A stretch of DNA of 12,244 bases from Bacillaceae bacterium (lineage in GTDB: Bacteria > Bacillota > Bacilli > Bacillales_A > Planococcaceae), in contig JASLGI010000248.1 of assembly GCA_030149685.1 (NCBI GenBank), forward strand, positions 1-12,244. Direction: 5' to 3'. The position numbers were made by a program, and so were the translations under genes. Of this stretch, positions 1-6,724 are shown in pieces (the first letter of the stretch is position 1; each line of letters begins with the position of its first letter). The notes beneath the pieces were generated by a model that was not told where the DNA came from, did not search any database, and saw only the letters and a list, made by a program, of their open reading frames with translations.

Positions 1-22
1 TATTATTTGGAGGTTTTTTCAC

Positions 23-223
23 ATGAAACAAGGTACAGTTAAATGGTTCAACTCAGAAAAAGGTTACGGCTTCATCGAAGTTGAAGGCGAAGACGACGTT
101 TTCGTACACTTCTCAGCTATTGAAGGAGAAGGCTTCAAAACGTTAGAAGACGGACAAGAAGTAGAATTTGAAGTTGTAGACGGCGACCGCGGTCCACAAG
201 CTGCAAACGTAACAAAACTTTAA
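23..223 (+). CDS. cspA: Cold-shock protein (CspA/CspD type)
   Basis: A 66-residue protein of the usual length for a bacterial cold-shock domain protein. These are single OB-fold cytoplasmic proteins that bind single-stranded RNA and DNA and act as RNA chaperones. Both RNA-binding motifs are visible: RNP1 as KGYGFIEV (residues 13-20) and RNP2 as VFVHF (26-30), after the N-terminal KWFN. The C-terminal RGPQAANV is also typical of Bacillales Csp proteins. The ATG at 23 is preceded by GGAGG at 9-13. The promoter and any long cold-responsive 5' leader lie outside the window. A strong terminator follows 12 nt after the stop, so the gene appears monocistronic at its 3' end. The family is certain. 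The exact paralogue letter is not, because these organisms often carry several csp genes. Confidence 0.97.
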   Translation: MKQGTVKWFNSEKGYGFIEVEGEDDVFVHFSAIEGEGFKTLEDGQEVEFEVVDGDRGPQAANVTKL

Positions 224-235
224 TTCTGACTACCC

Positions 236-271
236 AAGACACTTGAGAGTTTCTCTCAAGTGTCTTTTTAT
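236..271 (+). terminator. Rho-independent terminator of cspA
   Basis: A perfect 12-bp stem (238-249 with 253-264) closes a three-base loop and is followed directly by TTTTTA. It lies just after the cspA stop. The arm sequence ACACTTGA/TCAAGTGTCT recurs in the hairpin at 1975-2002, on the far side of the next two genes. Confidence 0.93.
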
Positions 272-282
272 AATTTTATAAG

Positions 283-334
283 AATCGGGCGTAAAACCCC
301 TAACCTAAAGGCATAGGGGTTTTACGCCCTGATT
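283..334. repeat. Long intergenic inverted repeat (hairpin) without U-tract
   Basis: A 16-bp perfect inverted repeat (GGGCGTAAAACCCCTA at 287-302 against 314-329) extends by four more pairs (AATC/GATT) past a single bulged T at 330. The loop is about 11 nt. No T-run follows on either side, so it is not a standard terminator. It sits between the cspA terminator and the dispersed repeat at 346-379. It could be a small palindromic mobile element (REP/MITE-like) or part of a structured RNA. Function unknown. Confidence 0.75.
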
Positions 335-345
335 GCCTTGTGTTT

Positions 346-379
346 GAATCTACTAGGCTTTAGCCTAGTAGTAGTTCAA
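346..379 (-). repeat. Dispersed hairpin repeat, copy 1 (minus orientation)
   Basis: Read on the minus strand, this 34-nt stretch matches 1922-1955 (plus) at about 30 of 34 positions, including 16 identical bases in a row (AAAGCCTAGTAGATTC). It is itself a hairpin: TACTAGGCT at 351-359 pairs with AGCCTAGTA at 362-370, flanked by TTTGAA/TTCAAA. The two copies are inverted relative to each other and bracket the lipoprotein and coiled-coil genes. Confidence 0.8.
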
Positions 380-393
380 AATATGTGTGAAGG

Positions 394-420
394 TCATACG
401 ATCCCTTCGAGGTTGTATGA
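394..420. other. Small intergenic hairpin
   Basis: TCATACGATC (394-403) can pair with GGTTGTATGA (411-420) as RNA, with two G-U pairs and a seven-base loop. It has no U-tract. It is one of four consecutive hairpins in the gap between cspA and the lipoprotein gene. I see no coding sequence or recognised RNA family here. Confidence 0.5.
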
Positions 421-450
421 AAATCTTAATAGACAATATTTAAAGAACTT

Positions 451-502
451 AAAAAGTGATCGAAAGAATGAAAGCCATCGGCTACTTCTTTCGATCACTT
501 TT
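451..502 (-). terminator. Terminator of the lipoprotein gene
   Basis: A perfect 17-bp stem (452-468 with 486-502) encloses a 17-nt loop that itself contains AGCC/GGCT. On the minus strand the stem ends in a run of five T's. It lies 16 nt past the stop of the minus-strand lipoprotein gene. The T's on the plus side may make it bidirectional. Confidence 0.9.
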
Positions 503-517
503 ATTACGTATAAATAG

Positions 518-1246
518 TTAATTTTTCTTTGTCGTCATTTCGCCAATTACCCACTCGTTTGTTTTGATCGTTTCTTCATCTTTAATAACACGATCTGTTT
601 GAGCGATTAATCCGTAACCTTCAGCAAAATAACGAGTATATATTGTCGTTGTCGTATCATCAGCCTCTGATACAACAGTACTTTCCGTTACAACGACATT
701 ATCAAAAGTTTGTAAAGGAGTTTTAAATGTTTCGTGTACAGCAACGACTTCTCCTAATCCTCCTACTTGATCCCCTTTATGTAATGGGAATTGGAAAACG
801 ATTGTTCCTTCTTTATACGAACGAACGTCATCTAACGAAGGAAGGGAATCATCCTTTTTCACAGATGCTTCATTCAGTCGATAAATAATTCCTTCTTCTT
901 CGTCAATACGGTAAATCGTTTCGATAATCGCTTCATTCGTGTCCATCCGTGAAATAACAGTCGCTTTGCTATAAGGACGGAAATAGTCAATTGTAAGTGT
1001 TGATTCATTTTCATTTTTTTCAATGAACTTTTGATGTGTTCCATCTTTAGGGAAGAAATTTTCAGGTGTAATAGTAGCAAATGGTTTTTCTTTTACTTGT
1101 TGACCTTCATCTTTTTCTGTTTTCACAATTCCATTTTCTTCAACCCCTGGCATGAGTGTATCTTTTTCTGCCTCATTGTCTCCACTACACGCAGTTAAAC
1201 TCACTGCTAATGCGAGCGCCCCCAATGTCATCATTCGTTTTTTCAT
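518..1246 (-). CDS. Putative secreted lipoprotein, function unknown
   Basis: A 242-residue protein with a classic lipoprotein signal peptide: MKKRMM, a hydrophobic stretch (residues 7-18), then lipobox LTAC with the lipidated cysteine at residue 20. The mature part starts with an acidic, flexible linker (about 21-55). It continues as a mainly beta-strand domain with alternating hydrophobic residues and ends in a strand containing YFAEGYGLI. That ending is a recurring pattern in Gram-positive lipoproteins of unknown function. It is predicted to be anchored to the outer face of the cytoplasmic membrane. I recognise no catalytic motif. On the minus strand, AAAAAAGGA lies about 12 nt before the ATG, a slightly long spacing. 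It is transcribed divergently from the 1359-1925 gene, with overlapping promoters, and ends at a strong terminator. The lipoprotein assignment is firm. Any specific role is unknown. Confidence 0.88.
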   Translation of the reverse strand: MKKRMMTLGALALAVSLTACSGDNEAEKDTLMPGVEENGIVKTEKDEGQQVKEKPFATITPENFFPKDGTHQKFIEKNENESTLTIDYFRPYSKATVISRMDTNEAIIETIYRIDEEEGIIYRLNEASVKKDDSLPSLDDVRSYKEGTIVFQFPLHKGDQVGGLGEVVAVHETFKTPLQTFDNVVVTESTVVSEADDTTTTIYTRYFAEGYGLIAQTDRVIKDEETIKTNEWVIGEMTTKKN

Positions 1247-1275
1247 CCGTAGTCGACATCCTTTTTTCTGATTTT

Positions 1276-1317
1276 TTCTTGAATGCCAAGTGTATCATAA
1301 GCATTCTTGAATGCCAA
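1276..1317. repeat. Direct repeat TTCTTGAATGCCAA between divergent genes
   Basis: The 14-mer occurs twice (1276-1289 and 1304-1317), separated by exactly 14 nt, giving a 28-bp period. One copy covers the -35 elements of both predicted divergent promoters. The other lies at the start side of the minus promoter. The second copy is also part of the small palindrome GCATTC-TT-GAATGC. The position and helical spacing suggest a regulator site, but no regulator can be named. Confidence 0.6.
1289..1317 (-). promoter_or_regulatory. Predicted sigma-A promoter for the lipoprotein gene
   Basis: On the minus strand, TTGGCA (1317-1312) and TACACT (1294-1289) are separated by 17 nt. This places the start about 35 nt before the start codon. 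It shares bases with the plus-strand -35 element. Confidence 0.45.
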
Positions 1318-1335
1318 TAGTGATTCATTTATGCT
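1307..1335 (+). promoter_or_regulatory. Predicted sigma-A promoter for the 1359 gene
   Basis: TTGAAT (1307-1312) and TATGCT (1330-1335) are separated by 17 nt. Transcription would start just before the Shine-Dalgarno sequence, giving a very short 5' leader. Each hexamer matches consensus at four of six positions. Confidence 0.4.
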
Positions 1336-1358
1336 GGAAGGTAGAAAGGAGAGAGGAT

Positions 1359-1925
1359 ATGAACGATTATTTAATGAGAATTGCTACTTATCATCCTGAT
1401 CATTTATTGCCGATGACTCAATCGATTGAACAATTACTTATTAACTGCGACGCCTTAATTGAAACTGCCAGCCAATCTGCGAAAAACGCTTTACGTGAAA
1501 GAGATTTTATACGTCATGAAAAAGAAGTTCTTCTCATTCAGGAAACCGCTGCGTTAGAAGAACAATTGCGTCAACATCGAGGTGAACTTACGCTCGTCAC
1601 ACTCCAAAATGATTGGCTCCACTTACGTCCTGTAAGTTATATATGGCGAGGCGAAAAGAAAAATGTCGATACGTGGAAAAACATTTACATACAAATCGCT
1701 ACTCAATTATATACAGAAAACAAACATACCTTTGAACAATATGCCTTAACAGATACAGCATATCGCAAACAAAAAGAAGCGATTCGCGGCCTTGTCTCTA
1801 TCGGTCCCTATTATGTAAAAACGTACAATAGTACACAAACAATTCGCCGGTTAATCAAAGACTTATTTTCATACTTCAATGAAGATCCAACAAATTTACT
1901 GATCTTTATCGATACAAATCATTGA
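1359..1925 (+). CDS. Hypothetical coiled-coil protein, 188 aa
   Basis: I do not recognise this protein. The start at ATG 1359 is chosen because AGAAAGGAGA (1343-1352) sits 7 nt upstream. An ATG at 1311 in the same frame has no such site and falls inside the predicted promoter. There is no signal peptide or membrane segment, so it is probably cytoplasmic. Residues about 20-75 are rich in Glu, Gln, Leu and Arg with heptad-like spacing, suggesting a coiled coil. The C-terminal half (about 100-188) contains a tryptophan-led helical stretch (TWKNIYIQIATQLY), then GPYYVKTYNS and TIRRLIKDLFSYF. This loosely resembles the small W-led alpha/beta module seen at the ends of some restriction or regulatory proteins, but I could not confirm it. 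It is divergent from the lipoprotein gene. Its stop codon overlaps the first bases of a dispersed repeat. Confidence 0.8.
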   Translation: MNDYLMRIATYHPDHLLPMTQSIEQLLINCDALIETASQSAKNALRERDFIRHEKEVLLIQETAALEEQLRQHRGELTLVTLQNDWLHLRPVSYIWRGEKKNVDTWKNIYIQIATQLYTENKHTFEQYALTDTAYRKQKEAIRGLVSIGPYYVKTYNSTQTIRRLIKDLFSYFNEDPTNLLIFIDTNH

Positions 1926-1955
1926 ACTACCCTTAGGTTAAAGCCTAGTAGATTC
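1922..1955 (+). repeat. Dispersed hairpin repeat, copy 2 (plus orientation)
   Basis: This is the inverted partner of 346-379, about 30 of 34 identical, starting within the stop codon of the upstream gene. One arm differs so that AGGCT becomes AGGTT, which still pairs with AGCCT through a G-U pair. That hints that pairing in RNA matters. A terminator hairpin follows 20 nt later. Confidence 0.8.
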
Positions 1956-1974
1956 CTTCGATTCAATTAAAAAA

Positions 1975-2005
1975 ACACTTGAATTTTTAATCATTCAAGT
2001 GTCTG
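1975..2005 (+). terminator. Probable bidirectional terminator hairpin
   Basis: ACACTTGAAT (1975-1984) pairs perfectly with ATTCAAGTGT (1993-2002) around an 8-nt loop. The plus side has a moderately T-rich tail (CTGTTGTTATTT) and the minus side a run of T's. It would end the 1359-1925 transcript and back up the ABC-F terminator. The arms share ACACTTGA/TCAAGTGTCT with the cspA terminator. Confidence 0.7.
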
Positions 2006-2054
2006 TTGTTATTTAGAGACTATTTTGTCCCAGCTTCTTTTACTCACACTTATA

Positions 2055-2091
2055 AAAATCCACCTTCAACGATTGCGCTGAGGGGGATTTT
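2055..2091 (-). terminator. Terminator of the ABC-F gene
   Basis: AAAATCC (2055-2061) pairs with GGATTTT (2085-2091), with further CC/GG and TCA/TGA pairs inside. Read on the minus strand the stem ends in TTTTTATAA. It begins 5 nt past the stop codon of the minus-strand gene. Confidence 0.85.
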
Positions 2092-2096
2092 CTATA

Positions 2097-3701
2097 TTAC
2101 TTATTCTCTAAAGTTAATTCTACATATTCATCAAAAGTCATCACTTTATCGAAAATAGTTCCATCTTCTCGAATTTCAATAATACGATTTGCGATCGTGT
2201 TAATGAACTGGTGGTCATGAGATGTGAACACCATCGCTCCTTTAAAATCAACGAGACCGTTGTTTACCGCTTGAATAGATTCTAAGTCTAAGTGGTTTGT
2301 CGGCTCATCAAGAAGTAAAACGTTCGCACCTGAAAGCATCGAACGAGAAAGCATACAACGTACTTTTTCTCCTCCTGATAAAACAGCAGGTGCTTTTTTC
2401 GCATCTTCTCCAGAGAACAACATACGTCCTAAAAATCCACGAAGGAATGTTTCTGTCTCATCATCTGGTGAGAATTGACGCAACCAATCGACGAGTGTTC
2501 CTTTTTCATCTGTAAAGAAATCTCCGTGATCAAGAGGAATATACGTTTTCGTCGTCGTCACTCCCCATTTCACTGTACCTTCTGTCGGCTCAATTTTCTC
2601 TGCTAAAATATCGAGAAGAGCAGTTTTCGCTAATGGGTTACCGAGTAGAATGATTTTATCTTCACGGCCCATCGTAAAGCGAACATTGTCAAGCAATTTA
2701 TTGCCGTCTTCATCAACGTATGTGACACCATCTAATGTAACGACATCATTACCAATTTCTCGATTCATTTTAAAATTAACATATGGATAACGACGACTTG
2801 ATGGTTTAATATCGTCGAGCTCGATTTTTTCTAACGTTTTCTTACGGCTCGTCGCTTGTTTAGACTTCGATGCGTTCGCACTAAAACGAGCGATGAAATC
2901 TTGAAGTTCTTTCATTTTTTCTTCTTTTTTCTTATTTTGTTCTTGCGCAAGCTTTAATGCGAGTTGACTTGATTCATACCAAAAATCATAGTTTCCGGCA
3001 TACAATTGAATTTTCCCAAAATCAAGGTCCGCAATATGCGTACAAACTGTATTTAAAAAGTGACGATCGTGAGAAACGACGATTACTGTATTTTCGAAAT
3101 TCATCAAGAAATCATTAAGCCATTGAATCGCTGCTAAATCTAAATGGTTCGTCGGCTCGTCAAGAAGTAAAATATCCGGGTTACCGAATAATGCTTGGGC
3201 GAGCAATACTTTCACTTTTTGAGAACCTGTTAATTCATTCATCTGAACGTGGTGAAGGTCATCGGTAATGCCGAGACCTTGTAAAAGAATCGCCGCTTCA
3301 GACTCTGCTTCCCAACCATTCATTTCAGCAAACTCACCTTCGAGCTCCGCTGCGCGCATACCGTCATCTTCCGTCATGTTTTCGCCTTTTGCATAAATTT
3401 CTTCTTTTTCTTTCATGACACGATATAATTGCTCATACCCCATCATCACAGTATCAAGTACTTTTTCATCATCGTAAGCGAAGTGGTCTTGTTTTAACAC
3501 AGCTAAACGATCATCTGGATTCATAACGACAGAACCTTCTTGTGGTTCAAGCTCTCCCGATAAGATTTTTAAAAACGTAGACTTTCCGGCACCATTTGCA
3601 CCGATTAACCCGTAACAATTTCCGGGGTTGAACTGAATATTGACATCTTCAAATAATTTCCGGTCGCCGAAGCGTAAACCGACATTTTGTACAGCTAACA
3701 T
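2097..3701 (-). CDS. ykpA: ABC-F family ATPase (YkpA/YbiT type)
   Basis: A 534-residue soluble protein with two ABC ATPase domains and no membrane segments. This is the ABC-F layout of ribosome-associated translation factors, some of which give antibiotic protection. Domain 1 has Walker A GANGAGKST (34-42), signature LTGSQ (157-161), Walker B LLLDEPTNHLD (178-188) and the switch His in VVSHDRHF. A charged helical linker follows (about 245-300). Domain 2 has signature LSGGE (441-445), Walker B LLLDEPTNHLD (462-472) and switch TSHDHQF. Its Walker A position reads LGNPLAKTA (353-361), without the usual GxxGxGK. I recall similar degeneration in Firmicutes YkpA proteins, so this is probably a subfamily trait. 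The start at 3701 has AAAAGGAGA about 10 nt upstream. An in-frame ATG at 3710 sits too close to the same site, and the frame open to 3809 crosses the likely promoter. Its substrate is most likely the ribosome; the precise role is unknown. Confidence 0.94.
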   Translation of the reverse strand: MLAVQNVGLRFGDRKLFEDVNIQFNPGNCYGLIGANGAGKSTFLKILSGELEPQEGSVVMNPDDRLAVLKQDHFAYDDEKVLDTVMMGYEQLYRVMKEKEEIYAKGENMTEDDGMRAAELEGEFAEMNGWEAESEAAILLQGLGITDDLHHVQMNELTGSQKVKVLLAQALFGNPDILLLDEPTNHLDLAAIQWLNDFLMNFENTVIVVSHDRHFLNTVCTHIADLDFGKIQLYAGNYDFWYESSQLALKLAQEQNKKKEEKMKELQDFIARFSANASKSKQATSRKKTLEKIELDDIKPSSRRYPYVNFKMNREIGNDVVTLDGVTYVDEDGNKLLDNVRFTMGREDKIILLGNPLAKTALLDILAEKIEPTEGTVKWGVTTTKTYIPLDHGDFFTDEKGTLVDWLRQFSPDDETETFLRGFLGRMLFSGEDAKKAPAVLSGGEKVRCMLSRSMLSGANVLLLDEPTNHLDLESIQAVNNGLVDFKGAMVFTSHDHQFINTIANRIIEIREDGTIFDKVMTFDEYVELTLENK

Positions 3702-3734
3702 GTAAAGCATTCTCCTTTTAATTGCGATGCGCTC

Positions 3735-3740
3735 ATTATA
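3735..3740 (-). promoter_or_regulatory. Possible -10 element for the ABC-F gene
   Basis: TATAAT on the minus strand lies about 34 nt before the start codon, so transcription would begin just upstream of the ribosome binding site. No good -35 is seen at 16-18 nt, so this is tentative. Confidence 0.4.
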
Positions 3741-3801
3741 CACGAAAAGACCTAAAAAGTCCGTTAAAACTCCCCTCTTTTCAAAAACAACTGAAAGCAT
3801 T

Positions 3802-3830
3802 TTGAACAAATAGGACGACTATACTATAAT
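3802..3830 (+). promoter_or_regulatory. Strong sigma-A promoter for the LCP operon
   Basis: TTGAAC (3802-3807) and TATAAT (3825-3830) are separated by exactly 17 nt, close to consensus. The predicted start near 3837 leaves a 5' leader of about 85 nt. The leader contains a small CTTCT/AGAAG hairpin (3859-3871) and no recognisable riboswitch. Confidence 0.85.
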
Positions 3831-3921
3831 AGACAAACACTGACAGAAAAAAGGGGAACTTCTCAAAGAAGAATACGTCTATACATAGTATGCAAGAGTT
3901 TTGTTTAGGAGGTGTCGCCTG

Positions 3922-4890
3922 ATGGCTAAAAAAAGAACACGTAGAACACGTAAAAAAAGACGACCATGCCGCTGGATCGCACTATTTTTATTAGCAGGCA
4001 TTGCCGTCATAGGCACATACATTATGACACAATACGAAAAAGGAAAAATGAGCGTTGAAGAAGCATCTGTTCCAGAAGACTTTGTTGGAGATATGCATGA
4101 ACCGACGAGTCCAGAAGTTGAGAACTTTTTACTTCTCGGCGTAGATGATGACGGAACAGACACATATCGTACAGATACGATGATGGTCGCTTCATGGGAT
4201 AAAAAAGACGGTTCTATTAAATTAATTTCTTTTATGCGAGACATTCATGCGATTATCCCCGGGTATGATGCGCATAAATTAAATGCCGCTTATGCACTCG
4301 GCGGTGTACAAACATTGAAAGACACATTAACAAGTATGTTTGACTTACCGATTCACCATTACGTACTCGTCGATTTTGAACGTTTCGAACAAATTATCGA
4401 TATCGCTTTCCCAGAGGGAGTAGGGATTGAAGTAGAAAAAGACATGTCTTATCGTATCGGCGTCGATTTACGTGAAGGGTATCATCGACTAAATGGGAAA
4501 GAGTTGCTCGGTTATGCGCGTTTCCGTGCAGATGATGAGGGAGATTTTGGCCGTGTCCGCCGCCAACAGCAAGTCATTCAAGCTGTAAAAGATGAAGCGC
4601 TCAACGTCTACACATTACCGCAACTACCACAAGCACTCGGAGCAGTATCACAACTGATTGCTACCGACTTAACGACGAAAGAACAACTATCAAAAGCGAT
4701 GGCTTATGCTGTTCAATCTAAAAATACAATCGAAACATTACGTATACCAGTAGAAGATGGATTCGAACATCGTCGAGATCCAGCACTCGGCTGGGTAATT
4801 GATGTCGATCTGTACAAAAACAGAGAAGCAATCGAAGCGTTTTTAAATGGGGAATATAGGGAATACGAGGAAAAAGACTCGTCTTACTAA
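3922..4890 (+). CDS. LytR-CpsA-Psr (LCP) family wall-polymer transferase
   Basis: A 322-residue membrane-anchored protein. LCP enzymes attach anionic glycopolymers such as wall teichoic acid to peptidoglycan on the outer face of the membrane. The N-terminus is very basic (residues 3-15) and followed by one membrane helix (about 18-36), leaving the LCP domain outside. Conserved family features are visible: LLGVDDDG (71-78) and YRTDTMM (82-88) with the Asp and Arg residues that bind the polyprenyl pyrophosphate and metal, SFMRD (103-107), KLNAAYALGG (119-128), and YARFRADD with the Arg-rich RVRR (198-214). The start at 3922 has AGGAGG 9 nt upstream. A TTG at 3901 in frame would include that site and is rejected. 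Transcription is from a near-consensus promoter, and the AI-2E-family gene follows after 13 nt in the same operon. Which LCP paralogue (TagT, TagU or TagV type) cannot be decided here. Confidence 0.95.
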   Translation: MAKKRTRRTRKKRRPCRWIALFLLAGIAVIGTYIMTQYEKGKMSVEEASVPEDFVGDMHEPTSPEVENFLLLGVDDDGTDTYRTDTMMVASWDKKDGSIKLISFMRDIHAIIPGYDAHKLNAAYALGGVQTLKDTLTSMFDLPIHHYVLVDFERFEQIIDIAFPEGVGIEVEKDMSYRIGVDLREGYHRLNGKELLGYARFRADDEGDFGRVRRQQQVIQAVKDEALNVYTLPQLPQALGAVSQLIATDLTTKEQLSKAMAYAVQSKNTIETLRIPVEDGFEHRRDPALGWVIDVDLYKNREAIEAFLNGEYREYEEKDSSY

Positions 4891-4903
4891 GGGGGGAACT
4901 AAG

Positions 4904-6121
4904 ATGAAAAAGAACGATACATCTTCAACCCGTCCACTCATCACCTTACTCGGAGGACGGACGACCTTGTTCGTCCTCGCTTTAATCGCGATGACGGGAC
5001 TCATTATTTTATTATTTTCACAAGTTTCATTTGTTTTTAAACCGCTGCGGGTCTTCTTTTCAATTGTCGTGTTACCGATCGTACTTGCTGGAGTCCTTTA
5101 TTACTTACTCCGACCGATTTTACGACTACTCGAAAAATGGGGCATGTCTCGTAGTTGGGGCATTACAGCGATCTTCTTCGGAGGAACAGGATTTCTCGTT
5201 TTACTCGTCTTCTTAATTTTCCCATTTTTAAAAGTGCAGACGATGAATTTAATCGAAGAATTTCCAACATACTTTAAACAGTTTGTCTATAATATTGACC
5301 ATTATTTTCAAACATCTGCGATTTTTTCATCGTACTACAATGACTTAGATGTCAATATCGCTCAATTTTTCGAAGGAGATACATTAAAATCGATCGGTCA
5401 AGTAACAGGGAATGCACTTGGCAGTATCGCAACAGGTGTTACGAGCTTTATCGGAACATTAACAGGTATTATATTATCAATTGCGACAGTCCCATTCATT
5501 TTATTTTATTTATTAAAAGACGGTGAAAAATTACCACGCCACATCGTTCAACTATTACCACCGCGTATGCGAGACGATGCAGAAAAAATGCTTCGCGACT
5601 CGGATCGTCAACTGAGCGCCTACATACAAGGCCAAATCATCGTCGCAATATGTATCGGTATTATGGTATCGATTGGTTTTTACATTATCGGGATGAAATA
5701 TGCTGCACTTCTCGGCATTTTAGCGATGTTTACATCAGTCGTCCCATACCTTGGCGCAATGATTGCAATCACACCCGCTGCGATCATCGCCCTTGTTACG
5801 AGCCCGTTCATGCTCATTAAACTCGCAGTCGTTTGGACTGTCGTTCAATTAATTGACAGCAAATTTATTTCTCCGCAAGTCATGGGGAAATCACTCAAAA
5901 TTCATCCGATCACAATTATTTTCGTCTTACTTACATCCGGCGCATTGTTTGGAGTAGCAGGAGTTTTGCTCGGAATCCCTGGCTATGCGTTATTAAAAGT
6001 CGTCGTCACACATGGGTTTGATTTATTTAAAGAACGTTACGACCGAATTTACGGAGAAAGTGATAATTTATCTTATGCAATGACAACAAAAGAAGTTGAA
6101 AAAAAGACGGACACTCACTAG
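4904..6121 (+). CDS. AI-2E family transporter (PerM/YrrI-like membrane protein)
   Basis: A 405-residue polytopic membrane protein of the AI-2E transporter family (formerly UPF0118). Members have been linked to autoinducer-2 export, Na+/H+ exchange or permease functions, so the substrate cannot be inferred. Hydrophobic segments occur at about 22-39, 50-68, 87-108, 183-204, 245-264, 266-300, 303-316 and 334-367. An extracellular-type soluble stretch lies between about 112 and 165. Family-typical motifs include FILFYLLKDGEKLP (198-211), VVPYLGAMI (279-287) and the C-terminal ISPQVMGKSLKIHP with GVAGVLLGIPGYA. The start at 4904 is preceded by AAGGGGGG. An earlier in-frame start at 4847 would lie within the LCP gene without a good site. 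The stop codon lies inside the terminator stem. Co-transcription with the LCP gene suggests an envelope role. Confidence 0.93.
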   Translation: MKKNDTSSTRPLITLLGGRTTLFVLALIAMTGLIILLFSQVSFVFKPLRVFFSIVVLPIVLAGVLYYLLRPILRLLEKWGMSRSWGITAIFFGGTGFLVLLVFLIFPFLKVQTMNLIEEFPTYFKQFVYNIDHYFQTSAIFSSYYNDLDVNIAQFFEGDTLKSIGQVTGNALGSIATGVTSFIGTLTGIILSIATVPFILFYLLKDGEKLPRHIVQLLPPRMRDDAEKMLRDSDRQLSAYIQGQIIVAICIGIMVSIGFYIIGMKYAALLGILAMFTSVVPYLGAMIAITPAAIIALVTSPFMLIKLAVVWTVVQLIDSKFISPQVMGKSLKIHPITIIFVLLTSGALFGVAGVLLGIPGYALLKVVVTHGFDLFKERYDRIYGESDNLSYAMTTKEVEKKTDTH

Positions 6122-6149
6122 AAAAGGTTTACCCTTTTCTAGTTTTTTT
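6117..6149 (+). terminator. Terminator of the LCP/AI-2E operon
   Basis: ACTAGAAAAGG (6117-6127) pairs with CCTTTTCTAGT (6133-6143) around a 5-nt loop and is followed by seven T's. The stop codon TAG at 6119-6121 is part of the stem. The following 104 bases before the next start show no clear promoter. Confidence 0.93.
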
Positions 6150-6253
6150 ATGAAAGAAGCAAAAACACCGCCTTTTTTTAAAAAAGCATTCCTCGCCCAC
6201 TAAAGATAACAATAAAAACATTATGTCTACTTAAAGAGAAAGGAAGATACTCA

Positions 6254-6697
6254 TTGAAACGACTCCAATACTTTTTCAAAAAGCGAACGACACTCGCTAA
6301 AGAAGCGGTTCATTCTCTTTCGTATGACCTACCGAAACTTGAAAATGAAATCGAAATACTTTTTCACGAGCTCGGTCACGATCTTCCGTTTCCTTCTGGA
6401 AATATTCGACGAGCGACCGATTTAGAACTAGACGTCTTATTAAGCGTGCTACAAGCAGAACAAGCAAAAAAGAGCGATACTTCCTTTCTTTTAACGATTT
6501 TTTCGAGTATTATCGGATTAATCTCTGTCATTACGACGGACTTCCTTGAAGGATGGACGATTCGTCATTTATTAATTGCTGTATTTATTTGGACGACCTT
6601 ATTAATGATCGTTCAAAAATTTTACGATCATCGAATGGAGCGACTCACTTTACTCAGTGCATATATTGAAACGTACAAAGCGCATCGCAATCGATGA
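6254..6697 (+). CDS. Small membrane protein of unknown function, 147 aa
   Basis: I do not recognise this protein. It begins with TTG at 6254, with AAAGGA (6239-6244) 9 nt upstream, which supports this rarer start codon. The N-terminal half is basic then acidic and probably helical. Two closely spaced membrane segments follow (about 77-95 and 104-122), joined by a short loop containing DFLEGWT. A cytoplasmic-type charged tail ends in YKAHRNR. No signal peptide is seen. It lies 27 nt upstream of the membrane glycerophosphodiesterase gene on the same strand, so they are probably co-transcribed and may act together at the membrane. A HELGH sequence (38-42) matches the HExxH zinc-protease pattern by letter, but nothing else supports a protease. 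Confidence 0.78.
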   Translation: MKRLQYFFKKRTTLAKEAVHSLSYDLPKLENEIEILFHELGHDLPFPSGNIRRATDLELDVLLSVLQAEQAKKSDTSFLLTIFSSIIGLISVITTDFLEGWTIRHLLIAVFIWTTLLMIVQKFYDHRMERLTLLSAYIETYKAHRNR

Positions 6698-6724
6698 AAT
6701 CATTAGAAAGAAAGTAGTGAACTT

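Noticed and set aside
224..517. CRISPR array or tRNA genes in the hairpin-rich gap
   Set aside because: The hairpins differ in sequence and size, there are no regularly spaced repeats, and no cloverleaf can be drawn.
3702..3809. N-terminal extension of the ABC-F protein
   Set aside because: The extra residues would run through the ribosome binding site and likely -10 region. The ABC-F domain begins naturally at the ATG at 3701.
3879..4244. Open frame of 121 codons on the minus strand opposite the LCP gene
   Set aside because: It is antisense to conserved LCP motifs and has no ribosome binding site or known domain.
6365..6379. HELGH motif in the small two-TM protein, matching the HExxH zinc-protease pattern
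   Set aside because: No third metal ligand or protease fold context is visible, and the protein is only 147 residues with two membrane helices. The match is probably chance.
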